Assembly (NCBI GenBank): GCA_027717595.1
Contig: JALLOF010000018.1
Span: 1 to 32,944, forward strand
Length of the DNA: 32,944 nt
Direction: 5' to 3'
From: Nitrospinae bacterium AH_259_B05_G02_I21
GTDB lineage: Bacteria > JADFOP01
Made by a program: the position numbers and the translations under genes. How positions within the stretch are numbered: position 1 is the stretch's first letter; every line of letters begins with the position of its first letter. The notes beneath the pieces were generated by a model. The model had not been told where the DNA came from. It did no database searches and was given only the letters and a program-made list of their open reading frames with translations. Positions 8,360 to 17,306 of this stretch are shown here, piece by piece.

Positions 8360-9760
8360 GTGCGCCGCTGGATGTGGCTGCTGGTTGGAGCTGGAGCGGT
8401 ATCCTTCCTCGTGGGGTGTCAAGCCTCCGTCAGCCCCAGCGCCTCCACGAAGACGGCCTTTGACCGCCTCTACGAGCTTCAGCATCCTGTCAACGCCTAC
8501 GTCGATAAGGCCTTCTTCGCCAAGACCCCACGCCGGGTGGCGGTGTTGCCCTTCGTCTATAGGCCCCGTCCCTCCTTGCCTGGGGTGAATGGTGGCGCGG
8601 CCTCCTCAAGCGAGGAGGCCGGGGGGCAGCCGGCGTCTGGTCCCCAGCCGACGAAACTCAGTGGGGACCGAGAGCCCTCCGTGGATCGTCCGGGCGCTGG
8701 GCCTGCGCCTGGGGGCTTCTCGCCCGACGCCGAGCTCGTCCGCCGTGCCTTCTACGGACACTTCGCCACCTTGGCCTTCACCGATGTGGACATCAACGAG
8801 GTGGACCGAAAGCTCCATGAGGTCGGTATCGTAACGCCCGAGAAGCTGGAGGGGGCCGACCCCAAGTGGCTCGGTGACGTCCTTGGAGCCGACGCCCTCG
8901 TCTACGGCACCGTCCACGAGATGAGTCTGGCCTACGTCGTTCTGTATTCCCAGATCGCCGTTGGCGTGTCCCTGCAGTTGGTGTCCGCCGAAGGGGGCAA
9001 GACGCTCTGGAGGGTGGATGAGATCCGGCGCAAGCACAACATCCATCTTGCCTTAGGCCCCGTCGGGCTTGTGACGGGGGCTGTCCGTAGCGGGCTGGCT
9101 CTGCGGCCCATCAACATCACCCGGACCGCCGAAGACTTGAGCCGCGACATCGTCCAGACCTTCCCCACCCGGGCTTCGTGGGCCCACCTTGCCACCGAGC
9201 CATTTGAGATTCTGGCCGTGGAAGCCGACGGGCCCAACGGCCACAAACGCTTCGGGGACGTTATCAGCCTCCGGGTCTCCGCCACACCTGGGCGCCGGGC
9301 CTGGTTCGACCTGTTCCCGCTCGCACGCAGCGTGCCCCTCAAAGAGGAGGAGCCGGGGATGTACACCGGCCGCTACGTCGTGCGTGAGGGCGTGGACGTC
9401 ACCCGCCCCACCGTCACCGTCTACCTCGGCCCCACCGACTCCCCCCAGTACTTCCAGTGGGCCCGCAAACGGCTCGACCTGCGAATCGACAGCCTTCCGC
9501 CCCATCCCCCGACGAATCTCACGGTGCGCCGCGAGGGCCAGGGGCTTCTGCTGCTCTGGGTGGCCTCGTCATCGGGGGACTCCGCCGAGTACCGGCTCTA
9601 CCGGAGGGTAGCAGGAGGCTGGGTCGATCGGCTCGGCACCACCACCAGCACCTCGTACCTGGTGCCAGGCCCCGATGAGTCCACCACCGCCCTTGTGGTG
9701 ACGGCTGTGGATGAGGCCGGCAACGAGTCGGCGGGCGCGGAGGTGGCCGTAGCGCGATAG
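8360..9760 (+). CDS. GNA1162-like (DUF799) lipoprotein with C-terminal fibronectin type III domain
   Basis: From the GTG at 8360 (AAGGAG 7 nt upstream) the protein is 466 residues. It begins with a lipoprotein signal peptide ending FLVGC, giving lipidated Cys20. The central part (GADALVYGTVHEM..., then a beta-rich stretch ending TLWRVDEIRRKHN) resembles the GNA1162/DUF799 fold, which is related to TolB-N/CsgG-like domains and sits on the periplasmic side of the outer membrane. A glycine/serine/proline-rich linker at about residues 76-120 interrupts the N-terminal half. Residues from about 378 to the end look like a fibronectin type III domain (PPTNLTV... YRLYRR... TAVDEAGNES). The exact role is unknown. 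Confidence 0.7.
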   Translation: MRRWMWLLVGAGAVSFLVGCQASVSPSASTKTAFDRLYELQHPVNAYVDKAFFAKTPRRVAVLPFVYRPRPSLPGVNGGAASSSEEAGGQPASGPQPTKLSGDREPSVDRPGAGPAPGGFSPDAELVRRAFYGHFATLAFTDVDINEVDRKLHEVGIVTPEKLEGADPKWLGDVLGADALVYGTVHEMSLAYVVLYSQIAVGVSLQLVSAEGGKTLWRVDEIRRKHNIHLALGPVGLVTGAVRSGLALRPINITRTAEDLSRDIVQTFPTRASWAHLATEPFEILAVEADGPNGHKRFGDVISLRVSATPGRRAWFDLFPLARSVPLKEEEPGMYTGRYVVREGVDVTRPTVTVYLGPTDSPQYFQWARKRLDLRIDSLPPHPPTNLTVRREGQGLLLLWVASSSGDSAEYRLYRRVAGGWVDRLGTTTSTSYLVPGPDESTTALVVTAVDEAGNESAGAEVAVAR

Positions 9761-9850
9761 GCGGGGCGAGGCTCTTCCCATTCCCTTCCAACGTCCAATC
9801 TGCTGGCATTCGGTGTTCAAAGAATGAACGCTAGGGGAGGCTTAGACCTC

Positions 9851-9870
9851 AGGCCCGGTTGTGGGCCTTT
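9851..9870 (+). terminator. Candidate terminator after the lipoprotein gene
   Basis: AGGCCC (9851-9856) pairs with GGGCCT (9863-9868) around a 6-nt loop, with only TTT at its end. A second small TCCC/GGGA hairpin at 9881-9892 is followed by TTCGTTTT. Together they separate the convergent lipoprotein gene and the small - strand gene. Confidence 0.45.
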
Positions 9871-9885
9871 GCCTGTGGGGTCCCT

Positions 9886-10248
9886 TTAGGGATTCGTTTT
9901 CGGGGTTGAGGGGTTGGCCTGCTGGCGGAGGGCCTCGGGGTTGATAGTAATCTCCATCATCGTCTCTTCGTCCCTGGTCACCTCCACGCGGAACGTCCCG
10001 TCCGGCTGGCGCGTGCTGGTGGCCGAGATGGTCTGCTCGTTGAGGTTGCCCCTGACCGACACCCCGTCGTCGGCCTGCTCGACCTCCACCTCCATGTTTT
10101 GGCCTCCCATATTGACCTTGAGCGAAATGATAGGGCTGGAGGACTTGGGCGGCGGTTTGGTGGGAGAGTGCTCCTCGGGAGCGGCCGCCGTGGCCGCTAC
10201 GGTGCTAAAAGCCACAAGCAGACCGGCTATAAGTATCCAGCGCGTCAT
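9886..10248 (-). CDS. Small secreted protein of unknown function
   Basis: I do not recognise this 120-residue protein. The ATG at 10248 is chosen because AAGGAGG lies upstream at good spacing and the product then begins with a clear Sec signal peptide (MTRWILIAGLLVAFSTVAATAAA). A longer reading frame reaching 10386 would place unrelated residues before the signal. After a proline/lysine-rich linker, the mature part has beta-strand-like alternation (ISLKVNMGGQNMEVEVEQADDGVSVRG). It ends in a polar tail. It probably sits in the periplasm or on the surface. It converges on the lipoprotein gene and diverges from smc. Confidence 0.6.
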   Translation of the reverse strand: MTRWILIAGLLVAFSTVAATAAAPEEHSPTKPPPKSSSPIISLKVNMGGQNMEVEVEQADDGVSVRGNLNEQTISATSTRQPDGTFRVEVTRDEETMMEITINPEALRQQANPSTPKTNP

Positions 10249-10557
10249 AGGTCTTTTCCTCCTTATCGAGGGCAGAAGGCGCCCTCTGTATCCTCTTAGA
10301 CCCGCCGCCTGCGGCAAGGGGACAATGAGGAAGGCCGGAATCGCTCCGGCGATCAGTAGGATACCCCTCGGGTCGGCGGAAATCAATCATCCAGGGGGTG
10401 GCCGCCGAGGCTGGAGGTGTGTGAATTTGGGCACCCACAACATCTTGATTTTGGACGCCTCGACCGCACAACGTATTGTATTTTTTCCTTTACATGGATT
10501 CCACAGGGTGGTAGGGTGTTTGAATAGCGCGCCTGCTGGTTCGGATGGAGGTCCATT
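10249..10557. other. Intergenic region between the small secreted gene and smc
   Basis: This 309-bp divergent gap holds two perfect stems, GAGGGC/GCCCTC (10268-10286) and GCCGGA/TCCGGC (10334-10350), and a candidate smc promoter at 10451-10479. No tRNA fold or open reading frame with a ribosome-binding site was found in it. Confidence 0.5.
10451..10479 (+). promoter_or_regulatory. Candidate promoter for smc
   Basis: TTGGAC (10451-10456) and TATTGT (10474-10479) lie 17 bp apart, followed by an AT-rich stretch, about 80 bp before the smc start. Each box matches the sigma-70 consensus at four to five of six positions. Confidence 0.5.
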
Positions 10558-13500
10558 GTGCACCTCAAGTCCATCGAGCTGGTCGGATTCAAATCCTTCG
10601 TCGAGCCCACCCTCCTGACCTTCGAGCCTGGAATCACCATCATTGTCGGCCCCAACGGCTGCGGCAAGTCCAACGTCTCGGACGCCATCCGGTGGGTGTT
10701 GGGCGAGCAGAGCGCCAAGCTGCTGCGCGGCCGCCGGATGGAGGACCTCATTTTCAACGGCTCGGCCACCCGCGCGCCTCTGGGGATGGCCGAGGTCTCT
10801 CTGGTTCTCGCCGATGTGGCCTCAAGCCTTGGGGCGTCGCCGTATGCCGTTTTCGAAGAGGTGAAGGTCACCCGCCGGCTCTTTCGCGATGGGACCAGCG
10901 AGTACCGCCTCAACGAGGCCCCCTGCCGTCTCAAGGACATTGTGGAGCTCTTTCTCGAGTCGGGTCTGGCCGCCAACGCCTTCGCCGTCATCGAGCAGGA
11001 CCGGGTGGCGGCCATCGTAAGCGCCAAACCCGAGGAGCGGCGTTTGCTCCTCGAGCAGGCCGCCGGTGTGATGAAGTACATGCACAAGCGGGCCATCGCC
11101 CAAAGAAGGCTCGATGCGGCCAGGGACAACCTGGTGCGGGTGACCGATCTGGTGGAGGAGCTGCGCCGCCAGGTGGAGCGGCTGCGCCGCCAGGCCCAGC
11201 GGGCCCGCCGCTACCAGGCCCTAAGCCGCGAGCTGCGGGGCGTGGAGCTCGCCATCCTGGCCGAGGAGCTCTTCGCCGCCCAGGCCCGTACCGCCGCACT
11301 GGATGGCGAGGTCGACCGGGACCGGGCCACAGTGGAAGGCCGCGCCGCCGAGTTGGCCGCGCGTGAGGGGGACCTGGCCAACCTCCGTCTCCAGGGAACG
11401 GCACTGGAGCAGGCCGTGGCAGGCCGACGCCAGGAGCGGCTCGAGTGTGAGCAGGCCATCGATCGGGCCGAGCACCGCGTGGGCGTCCTTAGGGAGGAGC
11501 GAGAGAAGCTCGCCGAGCAACTGGAGGCCACCGACGAGGAGGTCGAGCACCTGCGGGGCGCTGTAGCGAAGGAGGCGGAGCGCAGGACGGCGCTCGAAGG
11601 CAAGGGCCGCGAGCTCGAGCAGTCGTACGAGGCGGCCTGGGCGCTTCACGAATCCCTGGAGGCGGCGGCCGCGGAGGCCTCCGAGCGGCTCGAGGGGCCC
11701 CAGGCGGCTCTGGAGCCGGCCAAGGCCCTCTTGTTCGAGCGCATACAGGCCGAAAGCGGTCTTTCCAACGAGGCCACCGCCCTGGAGACCCGCAGTAAGG
11801 CGCTCGAAGTTCGCCTCGAGCAGCTGGAGGCGGCCTGCGAGGCCGACCGTGAGGCCTCCGAGCGGATCGAGGCGGCTCATGAAACCCACACTGCGGCCCG
11901 CAGCGAGGCGGCTCGCGCCCACGATGAGGCCCTTCGCCAGCGGGCGGGGAACGTAAACGAGATGGCCCGCACGGCTGAGGCCCTCCACGGCCTCGATGAA
12001 GAGATCGCCTCGGTGCGAGAGACCCTGACGGAGAGGAAATCGCTGTTGAGCAGCTTGGAGGCGATCCACCGCTCCTTCGAGGGATACAAGGAAGGCGTGC
12101 GCTACCTGATGGAGCGCCGCGAGGAGTCGGCCGAGCTGGCGGGCATCCGGGGCGTATTGGCGGATTTGCTCGAGTGCCCCCCGGACTACGAGGTGGCCAT
12201 CGAGGCGGCCCTCGGCGAGAGGGTCCAAAGCCTCGTTGTGGAGAGCCACGCCGACGCCCGGGCCGCCATCGAGCGGCTTAGAGACGACGCCGCCGGCAGG
12301 AGCGCCTTCATTCCCATCCATCCCGAGGGACAAGGGCCCCCCGACTCACTCCCGCCCGCATCAGGACTCATCGGACCCGCCGTTGATGTGGTCTCGTGCC
12401 GCGACGAGTTCCGCCCCGTCATCCAACATCTGCTCGGGGGGATCTGGCTCGTTGAGGACCTCGATACCGCCTTGGAGGTTTGGCGCGCCAACGGCCACCG
12501 GGCGACGTTCGTGACCCTCGACGGCATCGTCATGGAACCGACCGGACTGCTCGTAGGCGGCTCCGTCAACAGCGGCCACCTGGAGCTGTTGAAGAAGAAG
12601 CGGCTCGTGCGGGAGCTGGCTGACGAGGTCGTGGCACTCGAGAAACGGCTCGCCCCGCTGGAGGAAGACCGGGCCCGGCACCGCGAGCGGCGCGAGGCCC
12701 TGGAAGCCGACCGCGGCGCTCTCGATCAACGCGTCGGCGAGCTGGACAGACGGCTCGTGGAAGTGGACAAGACCCTCGAGCACCTGGCCCAGGAGCGCGA
12801 GCGCGTCGGCCGGTCGCTCGAGGTGGCGGCCGCCGAGACCGCCCGGGTGGCGGCCGAGCAAGAAACACTCGACTCCGAGGCGACCAGTCTCGCCGAGCGC
12901 CGAGGCCAGGCCGAGGCGGATCGGCTCGAGCAGGAGGCGATTATCACCGAGGCCGAGCGAGCGGTGGCAGAGGCGACCGCCTCGTGGGAGGAAGCCCGCC
13001 AAGCCGTCCACGAGCAGTCCCTGGCGGTCACCCGGCTTCGGGGCGAGCGCGACGCCCACCAGGCCGAGCAGGCCGCGGCACACCAGCGCCTCCAGGACCT
13101 GGAGGCCCACCTCGCCGAGACCGAGCGCCGCCGAGAGATGGTCACCGAGCGGGAGGGCGAGGTCCACCGATCCCTGGACGCTCTCGAGGCAGAGCTGCAG
13201 GAGCGCTTCGCGGAGCGGGCGGGGCTCGTCGATAGGCTGCAGGCGGCCGAGGGAGAGCTGTCCTCCCACCAGGCCCAGGCCGCCTCAGTGGAAGAAGCAA
13301 TCCGGCAAAGCCGGGATCGGCTGGAAGAAGCCAAGGATCGGATGAACGCCCTGGAGGTGAGCCGGGCGGAGGTACGGGTGGAGATCGGCCACATCGAGGA
13401 TCGGGTCCGCAGGGAGTGGCGGCTGGCCTCGGCGGCCCTCGTGGCCTACCACGACCCTGACGGTCCGTCCCTGGAGGAGCGCCGCCGTCAGGCCGACACC

Positions 13501-14133
13501 CTAAGGCAGCGGCTCCGAAACCTCGGCGGAGTCAACCTCGAGGCCTTCGAGGAGTTCGAGGAGGTGGAGGCCCGCCACACCTTCCTCGACGCCCAGAAGG
13601 CCGACCTGGAGCGCTCCATCGACGACCTCACCAAGGCGATCGAGAAAATCAACCGCACCACCCGCCGCATGCTGCGGGAGACCTTCGATGCGGTCAACGC
13701 CCGCTTCCAGGAGGTCTTCGCCCGTCTCTTCGATGGGGGCTCGGCGAGCCTCGTCCTTACGGACGTAGATATCCTCGAGGCCGGCGTGGACATCTCCGTG
13801 CAGCCGCCGGGCAAGCGGCTCGGCTCCATCACGCTGCTGTCGGCCGGCGAGAAGTCCCTGACGGCCCTGGCGCTGCTCTTTGCGATATTCCTGGTCAAGC
13901 CCGCGCCTTTCTGCCTCCTCGACGAGGTAGACGCCGCCCTGGATGACGCCAACGTCAATCGCTTCACCTCGCTGCTGAAAGAGCGTGCCTCCGAGACCCA
14001 GTTCATCGTCATCACCCACAACAAGCAGACCATGGTCCACGGAGAGGTCCTCTTTGGGGTGACCATGGAAGAAGAGGGTGTAAGCCGGATCGTCTCGCTC
14101 AACCTGAAGCAGGCCGCCGCCCACGCCCACTAA
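10558..14133 (+). CDS. smc: Chromosome segregation ATPase SMC
   Basis: SMC is the long coiled-coil ATPase of bacterial condensin and works with ScpA and ScpB (not in this window) to organise the chromosome. At 1191 residues it is full length. The N-terminal Walker A is GPNGCGKS (31-38). Long glutamate/arginine-rich coiled-coil arms flank a hinge at about residues 525-675, starting ELAGIRGVLADLLECPPDYE. The C-terminal head carries the ABC signature LLSAGEKS (1093-1100) and Walker B CLLDEVDAALDD (1119-1130, with Glu1123). The GTG start follows GGAGG. The gene appears to be a stand-alone unit converging on the sulfate operon. Confidence 0.96.
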   Translation: MHLKSIELVGFKSFVEPTLLTFEPGITIIVGPNGCGKSNVSDAIRWVLGEQSAKLLRGRRMEDLIFNGSATRAPLGMAEVSLVLADVASSLGASPYAVFEEVKVTRRLFRDGTSEYRLNEAPCRLKDIVELFLESGLAANAFAVIEQDRVAAIVSAKPEERRLLLEQAAGVMKYMHKRAIAQRRLDAARDNLVRVTDLVEELRRQVERLRRQAQRARRYQALSRELRGVELAILAEELFAAQARTAALDGEVDRDRATVEGRAAELAAREGDLANLRLQGTALEQAVAGRRQERLECEQAIDRAEHRVGVLREEREKLAEQLEATDEEVEHLRGAVAKEAERRTALEGKGRELEQSYEAAWALHESLEAAAAEASERLEGPQAALEPAKALLFERIQAESGLSNEATALETRSKALEVRLEQLEAACEADREASERIEAAHETHTAARSEAARAHDEALRQRAGNVNEMARTAEALHGLDEEIASVRETLTERKSLLSSLEAIHRSFEGYKEGVRYLMERREESAELAGIRGVLADLLECPPDYEVAIEAALGERVQSLVVESHADARAAIERLRDDAAGRSAFIPIHPEGQGPPDSLPPASGLIGPAVDVVSCRDEFRPVIQHLLGGIWLVEDLDTALEVWRANGHRATFVTLDGIVMEPTGLLVGGSVNSGHLELLKKKRLVRELADEVVALEKRLAPLEEDRARHRERREALEADRGALDQRVGELDRRLVEVDKTLEHLAQERERVGRSLEVAAAETARVAAEQETLDSEATSLAERRGQAEADRLEQEAIITEAERAVAEATASWEEARQAVHEQSLAVTRLRGERDAHQAEQAAAHQRLQDLEAHLAETERRREMVTEREGEVHRSLDALEAELQERFAERAGLVDRLQAAEGELSSHQAQAASVEEAIRQSRDRLEEAKDRMNALEVSRAEVRVEIGHIEDRVRREWRLASAALVAYHDPDGPSLEERRRQADTLRQRLRNLGGVNLEAFEEFEEVEARHTFLDAQKADLERSIDDLTKAIEKINRTTRRMLRETFDAVNARFQEVFARLFDGGSASLVLTDVDILEAGVDISVQPPGKRLGSITLLSAGEKSLTALALLFAIFLVKPAPFCLLDEVDAALDDANVNRFTSLLKERASETQFIVITHNKQTMVHGEVLFGVTMEEEGVSRIVSLNLKQAAAHAH

Positions 14134-14244
14134 GGAAATTGCCCCTCAGGGTTCAGCCCCTAAGGCTGTTCCTACAGATTCAAGAAATTAGAGACGGTAT
14201 TCCCGACCAAGCCTGTAAGCCTTCCAATTTCCATCACTTATAAG

Positions 14245-14487
14245 GATTGGACACCTCCTTGACAGGCGACCGTTTTCCGGAAAACTGCGAATTCAGATAA
14301 TCGCTATAAATTCAATATGTTATGCCAAAAAAAGGCTTCTGGACACTTTTGGACACTTGACACAAGTGTCCAATGTCCTGATTTCATATAATCCCAGCGA
14401 AATCAATATATAATGCCAAGTTAGACACTTCTGGAAAAACGCAAAAAGTGTCCAGATCTGTCCAATGTGTCCAGTTTGTCAAGGGGG
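14245..14487 (+). repeat. AT-rich hairpin repeat, copy C, between convergent smc and sat
   Basis: The 428-bp gap between smc and sat is AT-rich and noncoding, and this part is dense in GGACAC/GTGTCC boxes. It contains two related units, at about 14301-14383 and 14386-14487. Each begins with a CAATAT plus TATG/AATGCC segment followed by hairpin-forming boxes. The first has a perfect 11-bp stem, TTGGACACTTG with CAAGTGTCCAA and a 3-nt loop (14349-14373). The second pairs GACACTT with AAGTGTC. The unit ends TCAAGGG, as do copies A and B near 29.8 and 31.5 kb. The remaining upstream part (14134-14244) shows only a weak CAGCC/GGCTG hairpin at 14154-14168. Confidence 0.7.
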
Positions 14488-14561
14488 CGTTTTGGGTGGG
14501 GAGCTGAGGCTGTTCGGGGCGGCAGTCGGGGGACTAGGCGGGGAAGGTGTCTCGGCCCGGC

Positions 14562-15737
14562 TCAGGAGACTTGGTTCTTTTGCTCCTGGGCCCATTCGCG
14601 AAGGACGCGGGCCACCTCGGGGCGGGTGACCTCCTCGGGGAGCAAGGAGCCGTCGGCCAGGATTTCGCGGACCCGCGTGCCGCTTAGCGCTATGCGCGAG
14701 CTCTCGTCGTGAGGGCAGGTCTTCGGCGACGCCATGGCCCCGCAGGCCTCACAGTAGAAGGTATGCTCGAAGAAGAGGGGCGTGATGCCGAGGTCATCCC
14801 GGTCGAACTCGCCGAAGATGTGCTGGGCGTCGTAGGTGCCGTAGTAGCTGCCCACGCCCGCGTGGTCGCGCCCGACGATGAAGTGGGTGCAGCCGTAGTT
14901 CTTCCGCACCAGGGCGTGGAAGATGGCTTCGCGCGGGCCGGCGTAGCGCATGGCGCCTGGAAAGGCGGTCAGGAGGGCGCGCTCCTTGGGGTAGTAGTTC
15001 TCCAGCAGCACCCGGTAGCACTCGAGGCGGACCCAGTTGGGCACGTCATCGAGCTTGGTCCTGCCCACCAGCGGGTGGACGAGCAACCCGTCCATCAGCT
15101 CCAGGGCGCACTTTTGGATGTACTCGTGGGCTCGGTGGATGGGGTTGCGTGTCTGGAAAGCCACGATGGTGCGCCAGCCGCGGTCGGCGAACTGCCGGCG
15201 AAGCGCCCGGGGCTCGACGCTGTAGGGTTCGAAGCCCTTCAATATTGAGCGGCGAACCAGGCTCACCGGCCCCGCCAGAAGCACATCACCGCGCTGGTAG
15301 AGGTAGAGCACACCGGGGTGGGTGTCTTCCTCGGTCCGGTAAACCAGGCGGGCCTCCTCCTGCTTGTCGTACGGGTAGGCTTCCTCGAGGTGGAGCACCG
15401 CAAGCAGGTCCCCGTGGGGGTTCAGCAGGGCCACATCATGGCCGGGCTTGAGCCGCTCGGCCTCGGCGGCGTCGACGGCCAGGGTGATGGGCAGGCTCCA
15501 GGGCAGCCCATCGCTCAGGCGCATATCCTTGACCACCCTTAGATACGTCTCCCGGTTCATGAAGCCCTCGAGGGGGCTGAAGGCCCCCGTGGCGATGAGT
15601 TCCAGGTCTGAGATGGCCCGGGCGTTGAGGGCCACCTGGGGCAGGTCGGCGGCCTGCTCTTCGGCGGCGTCGCGCTCCTCGCCCTCAAGCACTCGGTCGA
15701 CGAGCTCCCCTCCGTGGGGAGCGATGAGTCCATGCAT
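14562..15737 (-). CDS. sat: Sulfate adenylyltransferase (ATP sulfurylase)
   Basis: Sat makes adenosine 5'-phosphosulfate (APS) from sulfate and ATP, the first step of sulfate assimilation. The 391-residue protein is the homo-oligomeric type rather than CysDN. It has QTRNPIHRAHE (195-205) with the HxxH-like nucleotide-binding motif, then GRDHAGVG, and a C-terminal CEACGAM...CPH metal-binding cluster common to this class. The ATG at 15737 follows AAGGAG. It is the last gene of the operon, 32 bp after cysG. No APS kinase domain is fused to it; that function is carried by the separate cysC upstream in the operon. Confidence 0.95.
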   Translation of the reverse strand: MHGLIAPHGGELVDRVLEGEERDAAEEQAADLPQVALNARAISDLELIATGAFSPLEGFMNRETYLRVVKDMRLSDGLPWSLPITLAVDAAEAERLKPGHDVALLNPHGDLLAVLHLEEAYPYDKQEEARLVYRTEEDTHPGVLYLYQRGDVLLAGPVSLVRRSILKGFEPYSVEPRALRRQFADRGWRTIVAFQTRNPIHRAHEYIQKCALELMDGLLVHPLVGRTKLDDVPNWVRLECYRVLLENYYPKERALLTAFPGAMRYAGPREAIFHALVRKNYGCTHFIVGRDHAGVGSYYGTYDAQHIFGEFDRDDLGITPLFFEHTFYCEACGAMASPKTCPHDESSRIALSGTRVREILADGSLLPEEVTRPEVARVLREWAQEQKNQVS

Positions 15738-15769
15738 AGTTCGGTGCTCCTTAAGCGGCCCGGTGCGGC

Positions 15770-17302
15770 TCAGCCGGCCCGGGCCGACTCGGTTGCCTTA
15801 GGTGTGGTCCGCCCCTTGGCGGGTGACGTCTCATCTACGGGGAAAGCCTCGGCGCCGCCCGAGCGAAACCACCGGAGGCGGTCGGCGAAGCGGACCACCT
15901 CTCCTACCACGATCACCGCCGGTGGGCGGAGGCCGGCTCGTCGGACCTCCTCGACGATGGCCTCAAGCGGAGCGGTGACCACCTGTTGGTTGACGGTCGT
16001 TCCCATGCTGACGACGGCCACGGGGGTATCGGGGGTCTTGCCCTCGCTCCGCAAGGCCTCGACGACGGCCGGAAGGTTGCCCAGACCCATGAGGTAGACG
16101 AGGGTGTCCGCCTCGGGCACGGCGATGGGCCGAGGGGTGCCGTCGGCGCAGACCGGGTGGGCCGTCGAGATGGCCACGGAGGAGGCCCAGGCCCGGTGGG
16201 TCAGAGGGATGCCGGCGTAGGCCGGCACCGCCACGGCTGCCGAGACGCCCGGGACGACCTCGTAGGGGATGCCCTCGGCCTGGAGGAAGTCGGCCTCCTC
16301 GCCCCCGCGCCCGAGGAGGAAGGGGTCGCCTCCCTTGAGCCGCACCACCACCTCGTGGCTGCCCGCCAGCTCTTTGAGCCGCTGGTTGATGGCCTCCTGG
16401 CTCATGCATTGTCGGCCGGGGGCCTTGCCCACCGGGGCCAGCTCCGCCCACGGGGGTGCGAGCTCGAGCACAGCGGCGTCGATGAGGCGGTCGTAGACGA
16501 CGGCGCCGGCGCTTCGGAGGACCTCACGGCCCTTGATCGTAAGAAGCCCCGGGTCGCCCGGGCCGGCCCCCACGAGATAGACCGTGCCCGCCTGGGACGG
16601 CCCCGGCCGAGGCGGCGGGGCGCTGCCCGGTCTTGTGTGCTTCCCCTCCAGGAGGGAAAGCTTCTCGGCACGCTCCAGGGTGGTCGCCACACGGGCGAGG
16701 TCGCCCGAGCGGAAGGCCTCCAGAAGGCGTTGGTCGACGGCCCTTCTTAAAGCCCGCACGGCCCCGGCTCCGCTGCGGTGCCGGGGCATCACCGTCGTCT
16801 TCCAGGTCCGGTAACGGCGAAGCAGAGCGGCCGCAGTCTGTCCGAAGAGGCGGCCGACCTCGGCTGAGACGGCCGCCGCCAACCTCGGCATGAGCCCGCC
16901 CGTTGAGACGGCCACCGACAGCGCGCCCTCGCGGTGGAGGGCCGGAACGGTGAAATCGCCGCGGGTGGGCCGCATGGCGTCGTTGATGAGGATGGGCCGG
17001 CCTTCGTCGAGGCGGTCCTGGAACACCTGCTCGTGGACGCTCTCGTCGTCTGTGGCCAACAGCACCAGGTTGTGGCCTGCCAGGTCGCCCCGCAGGTACG
17101 CTCTGGCGACGTAGGTCAGCTCGCCGCGCTCGTGGAGCTGCCGGATGACCCTCGTGGCCCGGGGGCTGACGAGCGTGACGCGAGCCCCGCTGTCGATGAG
17201 TCGGCGGACCCGGCGGTCGGCCACCCGGCCGCCACCCACCACGAGGCAGGCCTGGCCGTGGAGGTCGAGGAAGATGGGGTAGGCGTGTTGGACGTCGTCC
17301 AT
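15770..17302 (-). CDS. cysG: Siroheme synthase, bifunctional Met8-like/CobA fusion
   Basis: This 510-residue protein makes siroheme, the cofactor of sulfite reductase. The N-terminal Met8-like domain (about 1-220) has the NAD-binding loop VVGGGRVADRR (21-31) and supplies precorrin-2 dehydrogenase and ferrochelatase activity, with NDAM near 107-110 and AVSTGG near 131-136. A proline-rich linker (about 221-238) leads to the uroporphyrinogen-III methyltransferase domain, which starts VYLVGAGPGDPGLLT (241-255) and contains RLKGGDPFLLGRGGEEA. The tail after about residue 480 is charged and unmatched. The ATG at 17302 follows GAGGGG and lies 4 bp after the cysH stop codon. Confidence 0.95.
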   Translation of the reverse strand: MDDVQHAYPIFLDLHGQACLVVGGGRVADRRVRRLIDSGARVTLVSPRATRVIRQLHERGELTYVARAYLRGDLAGHNLVLLATDDESVHEQVFQDRLDEGRPILINDAMRPTRGDFTVPALHREGALSVAVSTGGLMPRLAAAVSAEVGRLFGQTAAALLRRYRTWKTTVMPRHRSGAGAVRALRRAVDQRLLEAFRSGDLARVATTLERAEKLSLLEGKHTRPGSAPPPRPGPSQAGTVYLVGAGPGDPGLLTIKGREVLRSAGAVVYDRLIDAAVLELAPPWAELAPVGKAPGRQCMSQEAINQRLKELAGSHEVVVRLKGGDPFLLGRGGEEADFLQAEGIPYEVVPGVSAAVAVPAYAGIPLTHRAWASSVAISTAHPVCADGTPRPIAVPEADTLVYLMGLGNLPAVVEALRSEGKTPDTPVAVVSMGTTVNQQVVTAPLEAIVEEVRRAGLRPPAVIVVGEVVRFADRLRWFRSGGAEAFPVDETSPAKGRTTPKATESARAG

Positions 17303-17306
17303 GCGA

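Noticed and set aside
11221-12333. 370-codon - strand frame inside smc
   Set aside because: Antisense shadow of the coiled-coil coding region; leucine- and glycine-rich translation is a by-product of glutamate/arginine codons.
14341-14480. Possible CRISPR array from recurring GGACAC/GTGTCC boxes
   Set aside because: Boxes are 6-8 bp, irregularly spaced and in both orientations; there are no uniform repeats and spacers and no cas genes.
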